From Candidatus Desulfofervidaceae bacterium (GTDB taxonomy: Bacteria; Desulfobacterota; Desulfofervidia; Desulfofervidales; Desulfofervidaceae), in NCBI GenBank assembly GCA_027064585.1, contig JAMOPI010000029.1, forward strand, positions 17,374 to 81,373: DNA of 64,000 nucleotides, in the 5' to 3' direction. Under the pieces are notes generated by a model. The model worked only from the letters and a program-made list of their open reading frames with translations, was not told the DNA's origin and made no database searches. The position numbers and the translations under genes are program-made. This document shows positions 26,119 to 36,257 of the stretch, one piece after another. How positions within the stretch are numbered: position 1 is the stretch's first letter; the number at the start of each line of letters is the position of its first letter.

Positions 26119-27378
26119 ATGGGTAGAATATCTGGCGGGAGGGGGAGAGATAAAAAGTTATATTGTTCTTTTTGTGGTAAAAGTCAGGATGAGGTGCGCA
26201 AGCTGATCGCTGGGCCTTCAGTATATATTTGTGATGAGTGTATTGAGTTGTGTAATGAAATTCTGGCTGAAGAATATGAAAGGGACGAGTTTGAGCCAGA
26301 TTTTACCCTTCCCAAGCCTACGGAGATAAAGGCCTTTTTGGATGAATATGTAATCGGGCAAGAGCAGGCCAAAAAGATTCTTTCAGTAGCGGTTTACAAT
26401 CACTATAAACGGATTCATAGCCGGCCTGATCTGGATGGAGTAGAGGTCCAAAAGAGCAATATTTTGCTTATTGGACCTACTGGGTGTGGGAAAACCCTGT
26501 TGGCTCAAACGTTGGCCAAACTTTTAAATGTGCCTTTTACTATCGCTGATGCGACTACGCTGACTGAGGCAGGATATGTAGGCGAGGATGTAGAAAATAT
26601 TCTTCTTTCCCTTGTTCAGGCGGCCGATTATGATATAGAGAGGGCCTCACAGGGTATTATTTACATTGATGAAATTGACAAGATTGCACGCAAGTCTGGA
26701 GATAGTCCTTCTATCACCAGGGATGTCTCTGGTGAAGGTGTACAGCAGGCCCTTTTAAAGATTGTAGAAGGCACCATTGCCAATATTCCCCCTAAAGGCG
26801 GAAGAAAACATCCTCAACAGGAATTTTTGCGGCTAGATACGACCAATATTCTCTTTATCTGTGGAGGTGCCTTCGTTGGGTTGGAAGATATTATTCGGGC
26901 CCGTATCGGCAAGAAGGGATTGGGTTTTGGCGCTGAGATAAAGAGCAGAAAGAAGGAAAGTATTGGAAAAATTTTAAGGCATGTCCAACCAGAAGATTTG
27001 ATTCGTTATGGTCTTATTCCCGAATTTGTAGGACGATTTCCGGTGGTAGCGACGATTAATGATCTCTCTGAAGACGACTTGATAAAGATCTTGGTAGAAC
27101 CTAAAAACTCAGTCGTACGCCAATACCAAAAGTTATTTAAGATGGAAGGAGTGGAATTAAAGTTCACAGAGGAAGCCTTAAGAGCCATTGCTCGCGAGGC
27201 CATTAGACGCAATACCGGTGCACGTGGACTTAAAAGCATTATTGAGAATGTGCTTTTGGATATTATGTTTGTTCTGCCTGATTTAGAAGATGCACGTGAA
27301 TGTGTAATCAACGAGGATGTTATTTTAAAGGGCAAACAGCCCCTTATTATTTATGGACGGCAGGCAAAGACGGCCTAG
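26119..27378 (+). CDS. clpX: Clp protease ATP-binding subunit ClpX
   Basis: AAA+ unfoldase that feeds ClpP. It has an N-terminal zinc-binding domain ([19 protein letters not shown]), Walker A GPTGCGKT, Walker B YIDEIDKI, and the ClpP-docking loop region with IGFG replaced by LGFG (KKGLGFGAE). 419 aa, normal length. It follows clpP directly and precedes lon by 128 bp. Confidence 0.97.
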   Translation: MGRISGGRGRDKKLYCSFCGKSQDEVRKLIAGPSVYICDECIELCNEILAEEYERDEFEPDFTLPKPTEIKAFLDEYVIGQEQAKKILSVAVYNHYKRIHSRPDLDGVEVQKSNILLIGPTGCGKTLLAQTLAKLLNVPFTIADATTLTEAGYVGEDVENILLSLVQAADYDIERASQGIIYIDEIDKIARKSGDSPSITRDVSGEGVQQALLKIVEGTIANIPPKGGRKHPQQEFLRLDTTNILFICGGAFVGLEDIIRARIGKKGLGFGAEIKSRKKESIGKILRHVQPEDLIRYGLIPEFVGRFPVVATINDLSEDDLIKILVEPKNSVVRQYQKLFKMEGVELKFTEEALRAIAREAIRRNTGARGLKSIIENVLLDIMFVLPDLEDARECVINEDVILKGKQPLIIYGRQAKTA

Positions 27379-27506
27379 GCTTTTTTTTATGAGAGACGAG
27401 TTTCCAAAGCTGGCTTTATCTGTCTATCTCTGGATCTGCTCTTCCCTTAGCTATCAAAAATGTTTATTGTTTAAAGTGTCAGTAAATAAAGAAGGAGGAG
27501 TCATAT

Positions 27507-29960
27507 ATGTTTCTTTTTGGACGTAATAAAGACAACAGAGAAGAACAAAAAGAAGAAATGGAGAAAAAAGAAATGAAAATTTTACCCCTTTTACCTTTAC
27601 GTGATGTGGTTGTTTTCCCCCACATGGTCATTCCTCTCTTTGTAGGGCGCAAGAAGTCTATTGCCGCCCTAGAACATGCCATGACCATGGGGAAAAGGCT
27701 TTTTTTGGCTGCTCAAAAGAGTGCCCAGATTGATGAGCCTGATCAGAAGGACATTTTTACCGTAGGCACCGTGGGTAAAATTTTGCAGCTCTTAAAGCTA
27801 CCGGATGGAACCGTCAAGGTACTGATAGAGGGCGTCAAAAGAGGAAAAATTATTAAATATTTACCTAATCCAGACTTTTTCCTTGTAGAAATTGAAGAAT
27901 TAGAGGATATTCTTGAATCTACAGTAGAAACAGAGGCCTTAAAGCGTTCTCTTGTTTCTGCCTTTGAGGAATACGCCCATCTTAATCCCAAAATTACGCA
28001 AGAGATTTTAAATGCTGTTACTTCTATTGAAGAACCTGATCGGTTGAGTAATACAGTGGCTGCCCATCTGGCGGTAAAGTTAGAGCACAAACAGAAGGTG
28101 CTTGAGACAAACGATGTGAATAAGCGGCTTGAACTAGTCCTTGGACTGACGCGGGGTGAAATTGCCATTATCAAAACAGAACAGCGGATTAAAGCCCGGG
28201 TAAAGAAGCAGATGGAAAAGACACAGCGGGAATATTACCTGACCGAGCAGATGAAGGCCATCCAAAAGGAGATGGGCGAGGATGGCAGTTTTCAGGATGA
28301 GATCAAAGAATTAGAGCGTAAGATCAAGAGCACGCCGATGTCCAAAGAGGCTAAACAAAAGGCCATGCATGAGCTGAAGAAGCTAAAACTAATGGCTCCC
28401 ATGTCGGCTGAGGCCACCGTGGTCAGGAATTATATAGACTGGCTTATTTCCTTACCTTGGAAACGCCGGGCGAAGACCAGATTGGATATTGATGAAGCCA
28501 AGCGTATTTTAGACGAAGATCACTATGGATTGAAGGAGCCTAAGGAGAGGATTTTGGAATATCTAGCCGTGCAACATTTGGCCAAGAAAGTAAAAGGCCC
28601 AATTCTCTGCTTTGTTGGTCCTCCAGGAGTAGGAAAGACCTCTCTGGCCAAATCGGTAGCGAGGGCAACAGGAAGAGAGTTTGTGCGTTTGTCCTTAGGT
28701 GGTGTCAGGGATGAGGCCGAAATCAGAGGGCACCGCCGCACCTATATCGGTGCCATGCCAGGTAAGATTATTCAGTCCCTACGCAAGGTTAAGACCAATA
28801 ATCCCGTCTTCTGCTTGGATGAGATTGATAAGCTTGGCGTAGACTTTAGAGGTGATCCAGCAGCGGCTCTGTTGGAAGTGCTTGATCCAGAACAAAATTA
28901 TGCCTTTAATGACCACTACTTAGATGTGGACTACGACCTCTCTGATATCCTCTTTATTACTACGGCCAATACCTTGCATACCATTCCGTTGCCCTTGCAG
29001 GACAGAATGGAGATTATTCGCATACCGGGCTATACCGAATACGAAAAGTATCATATTGCTACTAAATTCCTGATTCCCAAGCAGATTAAGGCAGCTGGAC
29101 TTAAGCCAGAAAACATTTCTTTCTCAGATAACGCCATTTATGAAATCATCCGGTCTTACACAAAAGAGGCCGGTGTGAGGAATTTGGAGCGTTGTATTGC
29201 CTCTATCTGCCGTAAAGTAGCCAAAGAAATTGTGAAGAAAGGGAAGGAGACGAGAGTAAGAATTACGCGTAAAAGTTTAGCTAAATATCTAGGTGTGCCC
29301 AAATACCGGTTTGGTCAGACAGAAGAAAAGGATGAGATTGGTGTGGTGACGGGCTTGGCCTGGACAGAAGTAGGAGGAGAGCTCTTGCAGACAGAAGTGG
29401 CCATTATGCCAGGTGAAGGTAAGTTGATTACCACTGGAAAATTAGGTGAGGTTATGCAAGAATCGGCCCGGGCGGCCCTAAGCTATGTGCGGACACGGGC
29501 AGAACAGTTAGGACTTGAGCCTGACTTTTACAAAAAATATGATATCCATATCCACGTGCCTGAAGGGGCTGTACCTAAAGATGGGCCCTCGGCCGGTATT
29601 ACCATGGCTACGGCCCTGGTTTCGGCCCTAGCCAAGATACCCGTGCGTAAGGACATAGCCATGACCGGTGAAATTACCCTGCGCGGACGTGTCTTGCCCA
29701 TTGGCGGACTGAAGGAAAAACTTTTGGCCGCCCATCGGGGACGGGTAAAGAAGGTGATTATCCCTAAGGACAATGAAAAGGATCTAAAGGAGATTCCGAG
29801 TAAGATCCTTAAGGCCTTGGAGATTGTAACCGTTACTCACATGGATGAAGTCCTAAAAGAGGCACTGGTTTCGCCCATTTCGGTGAAAGAACCTCCGTCT
29901 GCAACTAAACCCGTGCCGCAAAAGTATCCTTCTGACAGACCGCCAGCCGTAATGCAGTAA
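27507..29960 (+). CDS. lon: ATP-dependent protease Lon
   Basis: Single-chain AAA+ protease of 817 aa. The N-terminal substrate domain begins [20 protein letters not shown]. The AAA module has [10 protein letters not shown] and [10 protein letters not shown]. The C-terminal protease has catalytic Ser in [10 protein letters not shown] and Lys in [14 protein letters not shown] strong AAGGAGGAG lies upstream of the ATG. It ends at a clear intrinsic terminator and closes the proteostasis cluster. Confidence 0.97.
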   Translation: MFLFGRNKDNREEQKEEMEKKEMKILPLLPLRDVVVFPHMVIPLFVGRKKSIAALEHAMTMGKRLFLAAQKSAQIDEPDQKDIFTVGTVGKILQLLKLPDGTVKVLIEGVKRGKIIKYLPNPDFFLVEIEELEDILESTVETEALKRSLVSAFEEYAHLNPKITQEILNAVTSIEEPDRLSNTVAAHLAVKLEHKQKVLETNDVNKRLELVLGLTRGEIAIIKTEQRIKARVKKQMEKTQREYYLTEQMKAIQKEMGEDGSFQDEIKELERKIKSTPMSKEAKQKAMHELKKLKLMAPMSAEATVVRNYIDWLISLPWKRRAKTRLDIDEAKRILDEDHYGLKEPKERILEYLAVQHLAKKVKGPILCFVGPPGVGKTSLAKSVARATGREFVRLSLGGVRDEAEIRGHRRTYIGAMPGKIIQSLRKVKTNNPVFCLDEIDKLGVDFRGDPAAALLEVLDPEQNYAFNDHYLDVDYDLSDILFITTANTLHTIPLPLQDRMEIIRIPGYTEYEKYHIATKFLIPKQIKAAGLKPENISFSDNAIYEIIRSYTKEAGVRNLERCIASICRKVAKEIVKKGKETRVRITRKSLAKYLGVPKYRFGQTEEKDEIGVVTGLAWTEVGGELLQTEVAIMPGEGKLITTGKLGEVMQESARAALSYVRTRAEQLGLEPDFYKKYDIHIHVPEGAVPKDGPSAGITMATALVSALAKIPVRKDIAMTGEITLRGRVLPIGGLKEKLLAAHRGRVKKVIIPKDNEKDLKEIPSKILKALEIVTVTHMDEVLKEALVSPISVKEPPSATKPVPQKYPSDRPPAVMQ

Positions 29961-29964
29961 AAAA

Positions 29965-30002
29965 ATGGCCCTGACCTTCAGGTCAGGGCCATTGTTTTTT
30001 TT
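29965..30002 (+). terminator. Rho-independent terminator after lon
   Basis: A perfect 12-bp stem (ATGGCCCTGACC with its complement) closes a TTCA loop and is followed by TG and eight T. The next start codon begins two bases after the T run. Confidence 0.92.
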
Positions 30003-30004
30003 AA

Positions 30005-30715
30005 ATGAAACAGTATCACTTTTTAGGAGTAGATATTGCTGGCCCTAAGAATACTTGGGTTTGCGAATTGATATGGGATCAGGAGAAACTGATCCTTCCT
30101 TATCTGCCCTATATTGAAGGCAGCTTAGGCAAAATTGTTGCCCTTGTACAAAAACATAACTTTGTTGCCTGTGCCATTGATGCCCCTTTAAGCTTTTCCC
30201 CTTCATCTATTGGCGGCTGGAGACTCTCAGATAAGGAATTAAGACATTTGCTTCCTTCGCCTTTTAAAAACATTGTTGTTTCCCAGGATGCCTTGACGGC
30301 TGTTACCTCTAGAGGAATGCAACTGGCCAGTTTGTTAAGGCCCTTTTTAGGCACTTTGATAGAGACCCACCCCCGGGCTTCTTTAGTCTTTCTTACTCAA
30401 ACAGAGCCAGCGTTAAATAAGCATGTAAAGACTTACAAAGGAAAATCACCCAATCCTGAAAGTCAGTGCCTTCTCTGGAATTTTCTGACCAGTGGAAGGT
30501 TTATAAAAAGAGTGTGTGGTCCTAAAATTAGATTTAAAACCTTGTCGTTTGCGCAAATAGAGAGGCACCCCAAGCTAGATGGGGTTATTGATGCCCTTAT
30601 GTGTGCCCTTATTGCTTTTCTTTACATCTACAGACATTCATTGTTGCTTAAACTTCCCAGCGAGCTAGACATCCGGGGCTATGCCCCCTTTTATGTCATC
30701 TCCCCTTCTGTTTAA
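30005..30715 (+). CDS. DUF429-like predicted RNase H-fold protein
   Basis: The protein opens with FLGVDIAGPKNTW and has CAIDAPLSFSPSSIGG, then IETHPRASLVFL and a late LDGVIDALMCALIAFLY. These are the acidic motifs and spacing of the DUF429 family, predicted nucleases with an RNase H-like fold and no settled role. The ATG lies immediately after the lon terminator with no Shine-Dalgarno. Its 3' end overlaps the convergent cyclo-ligase gene by 20 bp. Confidence 0.72.
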   Translation: MKQYHFLGVDIAGPKNTWVCELIWDQEKLILPYLPYIEGSLGKIVALVQKHNFVACAIDAPLSFSPSSIGGWRLSDKELRHLLPSPFKNIVVSQDALTAVTSRGMQLASLLRPFLGTLIETHPRASLVFLTQTEPALNKHVKTYKGKSPNPESQCLLWNFLTSGRFIKRVCGPKIRFKTLSFAQIERHPKLDGVIDALMCALIAFLYIYRHSLLLKLPSELDIRGYAPFYVISPSV

Positions 30716-31409
30716 GCTCCCATAAAGGGCGCATCCGCCTGATTTGCTTGTTGCTCAGGACCTCCCAGGGAATATAGCTGGGCTTGGGCCAAAGGGGTTC
30801 TGTTTTAATGATTTCTTGTGGGGTAATAATGTAATCTATAGGGACATCTTTTTCGTCCATCGGTATGTCTTCCATGATCTGAAGTTCGTGCACAAGGGCA
30901 ATGACAGGTGTGTTTTCATCAATACAGCCAAGCTCTCTTAAGATTACATACTCTAAATCAAAAAAACCGGCTCCCTTTCCCAGTCTAGCCCCAGTCCTGG
31001 TCACGGCTACAGCCCCAGTAACCAAAAGGTCTATCCTACCGATGGCCTTTTTGTTGGTAGCTAGCCTTATGCCAAAGTCCTTTACGCCATAGGTCTGAAT
31101 GGCCCTTAGCCAAAAACGCCGTGGCAGACGCTTGGGGTCTAGGAGATAAAAGCCATCGTGCAGGCCAGCAGTTGCCATAATCAGACGCTTTCCGTCCATT
31201 AAGGCATTAAATCGCACTTGTTTTTGGGCTTCATCCGGTGGCACCATGATGCATCGTGCCTGCTTGTAAATAGGCAAACGACGCAGGCGCTCAGCGGCCT
31301 TATTTTGCCCCCTAAATGGAGGAATGCGCTGAAAAGGAGAGGGAGAAATACCTTTTTCGGCAAGCAATTGCCAGATGCGTTCTCGGCATTGTTGTTTGGA
31401 TGTACTCAT
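30696..31409 (-). CDS. 5-formyltetrahydrofolate cyclo-ligase family protein
   Basis: Converts 5-formyl-THF to methenyl-THF with ATP in one-carbon metabolism. The motif RTGARLGKGAGFFDLEY is the family signature (usually RLGRGGGYYDR, here with GFFD). CIMVPPDEAQKQVRFNALM resembles the substrate region. It is longer than the typical enzyme (about 190 aa) and some positions are atypical, so related family members cannot be excluded. ATG at 31409 overlaps the upstream stop (ATGA); an in-frame start 18 bp earlier is less likely. Confidence 0.8.
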   Translation of the reverse strand: MSTSKQQCRERIWQLLAEKGISPSPFQRIPPFRGQNKAAERLRRLPIYKQARCIMVPPDEAQKQVRFNALMDGKRLIMATAGLHDGFYLLDPKRLPRRFWLRAIQTYGVKDFGIRLATNKKAIGRIDLLVTGAVAVTRTGARLGKGAGFFDLEYVILRELGCIDENTPVIALVHELQIMEDIPMDEKDVPIDYIITPQEIIKTEPLWPKPSYIPWEVLSNKQIRRMRPLWELKQKGR

Positions 31410-32671
31410 TGAAGCAACCACTTCCATAAAGGATAGATTTTTATCTTTTTGGCATTGACCTTTTGTTCTCCTTCTTCGTCCCAGGTGATAATGAGAAGAT
31501 GATTACATTTTAATTCTTCTGAAGCCTTTAATAGGGCTTTAAACTCTCTTTTTTCAGTTTTTTCATCTTTAAGAGAATAGCAGACCTGAATAAGTTGTCT
31601 TATTTCCAAACCTTCTTTGATCAGAAAGTTTACTTCATAATTAGGCTGAGAGTAGAAATAAATTTCTTTACCTCGCCGTTTTAGTTCCAAAAATACCAGA
31701 TTTTCTATTAGCTTTCCATAATTTTGCGTGATTTTAGGCACAAGGGCATTTATTAAACCTGTATCTATAGCATAAATCTTTTTGAGTTGCTTAAACTGCC
31801 TTTTTAACTTAAAAGAGAAGGGCACAATTTGAAATAAAAGATAGGCTTCTTGCAGATAATCAAGGTAGTTTTTTACCGTATGAACACTTTTTATTTCAAA
31901 AATGTTTTTTATTTTATGATAGGAAATTCTACTGGCAAAATTAGAGATGGCATAAAGAGCAATTTTTTTTAAATCCCTAGCGTATCTGATATTATACCTT
32001 AAGATAATATCTCTCATAACTATTTTATCGTAAAGTTCTCTTAAGTATTGACTTTTATACTCTAGTTTCAAAACTTCAGGGAAGCCACCGAATTCTAAAT
32101 ATTCTTCAAGTAGTCTTTTGCATTGTGCTCTTTTTTCAGTAATATAAAAATCCGTTTCTTTTACAGAAAGACCCTTGTAGGTCAAAAACTCTTTAAAAGA
32201 AAATGGGAAAAGTTCAATTTTAAAGTGTCTTCCTGTTAGGTGGGTAGCTAGTTCTTTACTTAAAAGCTTGGCATTACTACCTGAAATGACGATATTATAT
32301 CCCCTTCTTCTCAACCGATTAACAAAAAGCTCCCACCCATCAACATTTTGGATTTCATCAAATAATAAATACTCGGCTTCTGGCTCTATTTCCTTTAAAA
32401 TTTCTAAAAAATCATTTAAATCTTGAGGCTTTGTACCAATTAATCTCTCGTCGTCAAAATTGACATAACCGTATTTTTTCCCTTTTAGCAATTGGTGAGC
32501 CAATACAGATTTTCCACACCTTCTTACTCCCATAATTACCTTAATTAAATCCGATGCCAGAAGTTTATTAGCATTTTCTTCAATCTCTCTTTTGATAATC
32601 TTTTCTTGAAAAATCCTACTAATTTCTTCCCTTTGCTCCAAAAGTACCTGTTTAATTAAATGTCTTTGCAT
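31406..32671 (-). CDS. AAA-family ATPase with DUF4143 domain
   Basis: Walker A GVRRCGKS, Walker B YLLFDEIQNV and sensor-like IVISGSNAKLL are followed by the C-terminal DUF4143 region (TVKNYLDYLQEAYLLFQI, KIYAIDTGLINAL). Such proteins are frequent in thermophiles and archaea; proposed roles are speculative. It is 421 aa, near the family norm, and relatively AT-rich. It ends overlapping the cyclo-ligase start. Confidence 0.85.
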   Translation of the reverse strand: MQRHLIKQVLLEQREEISRIFQEKIIKREIEENANKLLASDLIKVIMGVRRCGKSVLAHQLLKGKKYGYVNFDDERLIGTKPQDLNDFLEILKEIEPEAEYLLFDEIQNVDGWELFVNRLRRRGYNIVISGSNAKLLSKELATHLTGRHFKIELFPFSFKEFLTYKGLSVKETDFYITEKRAQCKRLLEEYLEFGGFPEVLKLEYKSQYLRELYDKIVMRDIILRYNIRYARDLKKIALYAISNFASRISYHKIKNIFEIKSVHTVKNYLDYLQEAYLLFQIVPFSFKLKRQFKQLKKIYAIDTGLINALVPKITQNYGKLIENLVFLELKRRGKEIYFYSQPNYEVNFLIKEGLEIRQLIQVCYSLKDEKTEKREFKALLKASEELKCNHLLIITWDEEGEQKVNAKKIKIYPLWKWLLQ

Positions 32672-32856
32672 AATTTTTAATCAAAATGAACAAAAATTTC
32701 AAAATTTGTGCATTACGATGCAAACTGTAAAAAAATGTGCTGTTGTCAAGAAGAGTAAACAGTGATTAGTCTATTCACCATTTACTTCTTTAATTCCGAG
32801 CTTTGGTATCACAAGCTTATTTTAATAACAGATAAGGAGAATACCATCAGTCTTGC

Positions 32857-32888
32857 TCATTCACGCATTTACTCATTCACACATTTAA
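32857..32888. repeat. Two-copy 16-bp tandem repeat
   Basis: CTCATTCACGCATTTA is followed directly by CTCATTCACACATTTA, one difference. It lies in the 321-bp AT-rich gap between the divergent ATPase and YkgJ genes, about 70-100 bp upstream of the YkgJ promoter. The rest of the gap shows nothing coding. It could be an operator-like site. Confidence 0.6.
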
Positions 32889-32954
32889 ATAGCTATGATC
32901 ATGGTTGTGGCTTTAGACAAAGCAAAAAGTGATTACAGTTAAGGTAGGGCAAGC

Positions 32955-32983
32955 TTGACTTTCTCCCTTTTTCCCGCTAGCAT
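32955..32983 (+). promoter_or_regulatory. Predicted promoter giving a near-leaderless transcript
   Basis: TTGACT (-35) and TAGCAT (-10) are 17 bp apart. A start 7 bp beyond the -10 would fall about 2-3 nt before the ATG of the YkgJ gene, which also lacks a Shine-Dalgarno. Confidence 0.5.
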
Positions 32984-32992
32984 GGGCGTAAG

Positions 32993-33802
32993 ATGCAGAC
33001 ACTAAAGGAATTGGTCTTCTTTTCCCTGGCCGACTTTTTGCGTCGCATCTCTTCCCCGGCAAGGCCTGAAGAGGTGTGGCCACAGATTGAAAAACATCCT
33101 TTGTATAGGCATTACATCGCTAAATGGCATGAGCTTTCTCCCCGCAAGCAACGCAAGGCCTGGGAGAAACTCAGCCAACTCATTGCTAAGGTAGGCTATG
33201 CCACCCGACCATATTGTATCCGGTGTGGGGAATGCTGTAAAAACGGTAGTCCCTCTCTTTATCTAGAAGATGCCTTTTTGATCAATTCTGGCCATCTGCC
33301 TAAAGATGCCCTTTTTACTATCCGTACAGGAGAGCTGGCCTATTCTAACGAAGAAGGAAGGTTAGTGAGGGCCAAAACAGAGTTGATAAAGATAAAAGAA
33401 CACAAGGGCAGACAGTGTATCTTCTTTCAGGAAGAAGACAACAAGTGTGAGATTTATCCCCATCGGCCCCTGCAGTGTCGGGTGATGGCCTGCTGGCAGC
33501 CTGAGGAGTTTAAGGCACTAAAGAAAAAAAGGCCCTTACAACGCAAGCATCTCATTGGTACGAATACTCCCCTTTGGGCCGTGATCTCTTTGCATGAAAG
33601 GCGATGTTCGGTGACGGAGCTAATAAATTTGTTAAGACAAAAAGACAAAAAGGCCAATGAGCGCCTGCAGGAAATGGCTTACTATGACCTGCAAATCCGC
33701 CATTTTTTAAAAGAAAACTTTCAAATCCCAACACAAGAATTGGAATTTTACTTGGGCCGTCCCATAAGCACTCTTATTAGGCTGTATCAAAATGCGGTAT
33801 AA
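32993..33802 (+). CDS. YkgJ-family cysteine-cluster protein
   Basis: Has the CxxCGxCC motif (YCIRCGECCKNGSPSL) followed by further cysteines in CIFFQEEDNKCEIYPHRPLQCRVMACW, the YkgJ/UPF0153 pattern thought to bind zinc or iron-sulfur. At 269 aa it is longer than many members, with N-terminal and C-terminal helical extensions. Function unknown. The last 26 bp overlap the convergent binding-protein gene. Confidence 0.8.
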   Translation: MQTLKELVFFSLADFLRRISSPARPEEVWPQIEKHPLYRHYIAKWHELSPRKQRKAWEKLSQLIAKVGYATRPYCIRCGECCKNGSPSLYLEDAFLINSGHLPKDALFTIRTGELAYSNEEGRLVRAKTELIKIKEHKGRQCIFFQEEDNKCEIYPHRPLQCRVMACWQPEEFKALKKKRPLQRKHLIGTNTPLWAVISLHERRCSVTELINLLRQKDKKANERLQEMAYYDLQIRHFLKENFQIPTQELEFYLGRPISTLIRLYQNAV

Positions 33803-34625
33803 AACCATACTTTTGATAGACAGCCTGTGCTTCTTTAGAGCGGATAAACTCTAAGAATCTTTTGGCATTCTCAGGATGAGGGGCATCTTTTAAAGCCGTA
33901 ATAAAGTAATTGACATTTTTTCTTTGATCCAGTTCTTCACCTACATCTACCATTTCTACCTTTAATCCCTGTTTTTGGGCCGTTAAGACCTCAGTGGCCC
34001 AGACTGGACCCACATCCACCGTGTCCTTGCGCAGGCGTAAAGGGGTCTCCCGATGGTGGACAATGGTAAAGATGGTTGTGCCTTCTGCCCTTTTTTCTTC
34101 CATGATCCGGTAGACCAGTTCTTCACCCCCTGCCTGCCGGTACATGTTGACGATGTGCACGCCAATATCTTCCAGTTCGGGATTGGGTTGAGATACCCGC
34201 ACTTCATCCCTAGCCAGATCCAGAACCGAATGGATGTTTAACGGATTGCCTTCTTTGACCATTAAAACAATGCGGTTGTGAAGGTAGATAAAGTAATCTC
34301 CCTTTTCAATCAAACCCGCTTCTTCCAATTTATACATGGCCTCTTCGTTGACAGAGGCATAGACATCTGGTTTGCCAGGTAAGATTTTATCCTGAAAAAC
34401 GGCCCCTCCTGCTAAGATTTGTTTTAACTCCAAGCCTGGAGGTAAAGTTTCATAAAAGATGTGTTTTATATCTGGATGTTTTTCTCTAAAAAGCGCCAAT
34501 AACTCTTCCATGAGCATAAACTGATTTCCGGCAACAAAAAGAATTAAGTCGGCCTTATCCAAAATATCCAAATTGTGAATATCATCTGCCCGATTGGCTG
34601 GAATAATGGGTAAATTTCCTTTCAT
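33777..34625 (-). CDS. ModA/tungstate-type substrate-binding protein without signal peptide
   Basis: The fold resembles type II periplasmic binding proteins of the molybdate/tungstate/phosphonate kind (LILFVAGNQFMLMEELLALF, then GDYFIYLHNRIVLMVKEGNP, then ENAKRFLEFIRSKEAQAVYQKYGF). The N-terminus, MKGNLPIIPANRADDIHN, is not a signal sequence. The ATG has a strong AGGAGGAG site and a good promoter, so the start is probably right. It may act in the cytoplasm as a sensor. No transporter genes flank it. Confidence 0.72.
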   Translation of the reverse strand: MKGNLPIIPANRADDIHNLDILDKADLILFVAGNQFMLMEELLALFREKHPDIKHIFYETLPPGLELKQILAGGAVFQDKILPGKPDVYASVNEEAMYKLEEAGLIEKGDYFIYLHNRIVLMVKEGNPLNIHSVLDLARDEVRVSQPNPELEDIGVHIVNMYRQAGGEELVYRIMEEKRAEGTTIFTIVHHRETPLRLRKDTVDVGPVWATEVLTAQKQGLKVEMVDVGEELDQRKNVNYFITALKDAPHPENAKRFLEFIRSKEAQAVYQKYGFIPHFDTA

Positions 34626-34651
34626 AGCTTCTCCTCCTATACTTTAGCCTT

Positions 34652-34680
34652 ATTATAATTAGGTCCTTTTTTAGGGGCAA
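34652..34680 (-). promoter_or_regulatory. Predicted promoter of the binding-protein gene
   Basis: On the minus strand TTGCCC (-35) and a perfect TATAAT (-10) are 17 bp apart, with AGGAGGAG and the ATG just downstream. Confidence 0.65.
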
Positions 34681-34824
34681 GAAAAATGTTGGTTGCTTTT
34701 TTATCTAGTCTAACCAACCGTTTTATTGATATATAAAAAAAATAAGCACAAAACCTTGCAATTTGTGGGTTTATAGGTAAATGGGTCAAGACAATGTTCT
34801 GCATGACTTCGTTTTCAGGTGTGT

Positions 34825-34859
34825 ATCCAACAGAGATTTGATTTTCACACTGTTTGGAT
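34825..34859. repeat. Interrupted inverted repeat upstream of rlmE
   Basis: ATCCAACAG and CTGTTTGGAT are complementary apart from one extra base, separated by 16 bp. No T-run follows. Possible operator or transcript hairpin about 50 bp before rlmE. Confidence 0.4.
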
Positions 34860-34906
34860 CCATATAACCCTTTGGCAAATTCTTTAATCTATGTTAAAAA
34901 CAGGGC

Positions 34907-35491
34907 ATGTATAAGGTAAAGGATGCCTACTTTAAGCGGGCCAAGAAGGAAGGTTACTTGGCCCGTTCAGTGTATAAGCTCAAGGAGATTGATCAGCGTT
35001 ATAGGCTTTTTAAGAAGGGCAACCGGGTGTTGGATTTGGGGGCCTCGCCTGGTTCCTGGCTGCAGTATATTGCTCAAGTTGTGGGGCCAAAAGGCCGTGT
35101 GCTTGGCCTTGATTTAAACCCCATTAGGTGGGAAAATCCTCCGGCCTTTGTCCAGTTCTGGGAGCGGGATGTGTTAAAGTGGGATGTTAATGAGGCCAAA
35201 AAGGTGGCCGATGCATTTGATGTGGTTGTGAGTGATATGGCACCGGCGACTACGGGCATTAAGGATGTAGATACCTTTCGCTCTATTAAACTGGCCAATC
35301 GTGCCCTAGAGATTGCCCTTGCCCTTTTAAGACTGCAAGGACATTTTGTGTGTAAGGTGTTAGAGGGTGGAGAAATGAAGGATTTTTTGTTAAAATGCAA
35401 ACAACAATTTTCCTTTGTTAAGGTGTTTAAACCGCAAAGTTCACGCCGTGAAAGCCGAGAAGTGTTTGTGGTGGCCTTAAAGAAAAAATAA
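34907..35491 (+). CDS. rlmE: 23S rRNA 2'-O-methyltransferase RlmE (FtsJ)
   Basis: Methylates the ribose of U2552 in the 23S A-loop. It opens with [20 protein letters not shown] and has the SAM-binding [11 protein letters not shown]. The K-D-K-E tetrad is visible: early Lys in RSVYKL, Asp in [11 protein letters not shown], Lys in [10 protein letters not shown], and Glu in [11 protein letters not shown]. 194 aa, normal length. yebC follows after 13 bp. Confidence 0.94.
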   Translation: MYKVKDAYFKRAKKEGYLARSVYKLKEIDQRYRLFKKGNRVLDLGASPGSWLQYIAQVVGPKGRVLGLDLNPIRWENPPAFVQFWERDVLKWDVNEAKKVADAFDVVVSDMAPATTGIKDVDTFRSIKLANRALEIALALLRLQGHFVCKVLEGGEMKDFLLKCKQQFSFVKVFKPQSSRRESREVFVVALKKK

Positions 35492-35504
35492 GGAGGTTTT
35501 TAAG

Positions 35505-36257
35505 ATGGCTGGTCATTCCAAATGGGCACAGATAAAGAGAAAAAAGGCGGCTACAGACGCCAAGCGGGGTAAGATTTTCACTAAACTTATCCGGGAGATC
35601 ATGACCGCTGCCCGTCTGGGCGGAGGTGATCCAGCAGGCAATCCTCGTCTGCGCGCGGCCATTGAAGCAGCCAAGGCGGAGAATATGCCTAAGGAAAACA
35701 TTGAGCGGGCGATTAAAAAGGGCACCGGTGAACTTGAAGGTACGCATTATGAAGAAGTCTCCTATGAAGGCTATGGGCCAGGTGGTATTGCCGTCTTAAT
35801 CTCGGCCCTTACCGACAACCGCAACCGCACCGTCGGCGAGTTAAGATACATTTTTAGCAAATACGGCGGTAACTTGGGAGAAACAGGGTGCGTATCTTGG
35901 ATGTTTGAAAAGAAGGGTGTGATTGCCTTTGCTAAAGATAAGGTAGATGAAGAAAAAATTATGGAAATTGCCCTGGAGGCCGGGGCCGAAGATGTAAAGG
36001 AAGAAGGAGAAGAATACGAAGTTATTACTCTGCCAGAGAATTTTGAAACGGTCAAAGGGGCCTTTGAAGAGGCAGGAATTGCCTACGTGCGGGCCGAAAT
36101 TACTATGATTTGCCAAAATACCGTGCAAATTACTGACCGCGCCCAGGCGGAGCGGATACTTAAATTCATGGAGGCTTTGGAAGATCACGATGATGTGCAG
36201 AAGGTTTGGACGAACTTTGACATTCCAGAGGAAATCATGGAGGCCGAAGCGGCTTGA
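35505..36257 (+). CDS. yebC: YebC/PmpR-family regulator or translation factor
   Basis: Begins with the invariant [32 protein letters not shown] start (first 20 residues visible as such) and has [22 protein letters not shown]. Members bind DNA or, for some, ease ribosome stalling at prolines. It is directly upstream of ruvC, the usual yebC-ruvCAB order. Strong AAGGAGG before the ATG. Confidence 0.95.
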   Translation: MAGHSKWAQIKRKKAATDAKRGKIFTKLIREIMTAARLGGGDPAGNPRLRAAIEAAKAENMPKENIERAIKKGTGELEGTHYEEVSYEGYGPGGIAVLISALTDNRNRTVGELRYIFSKYGGNLGETGCVSWMFEKKGVIAFAKDKVDEEKIMEIALEAGAEDVKEEGEEYEVITLPENFETVKGAFEEAGIAYVRAEITMICQNTVQITDRAQAERILKFMEALEDHDDVQKVWTNFDIPEEIMEAEAA

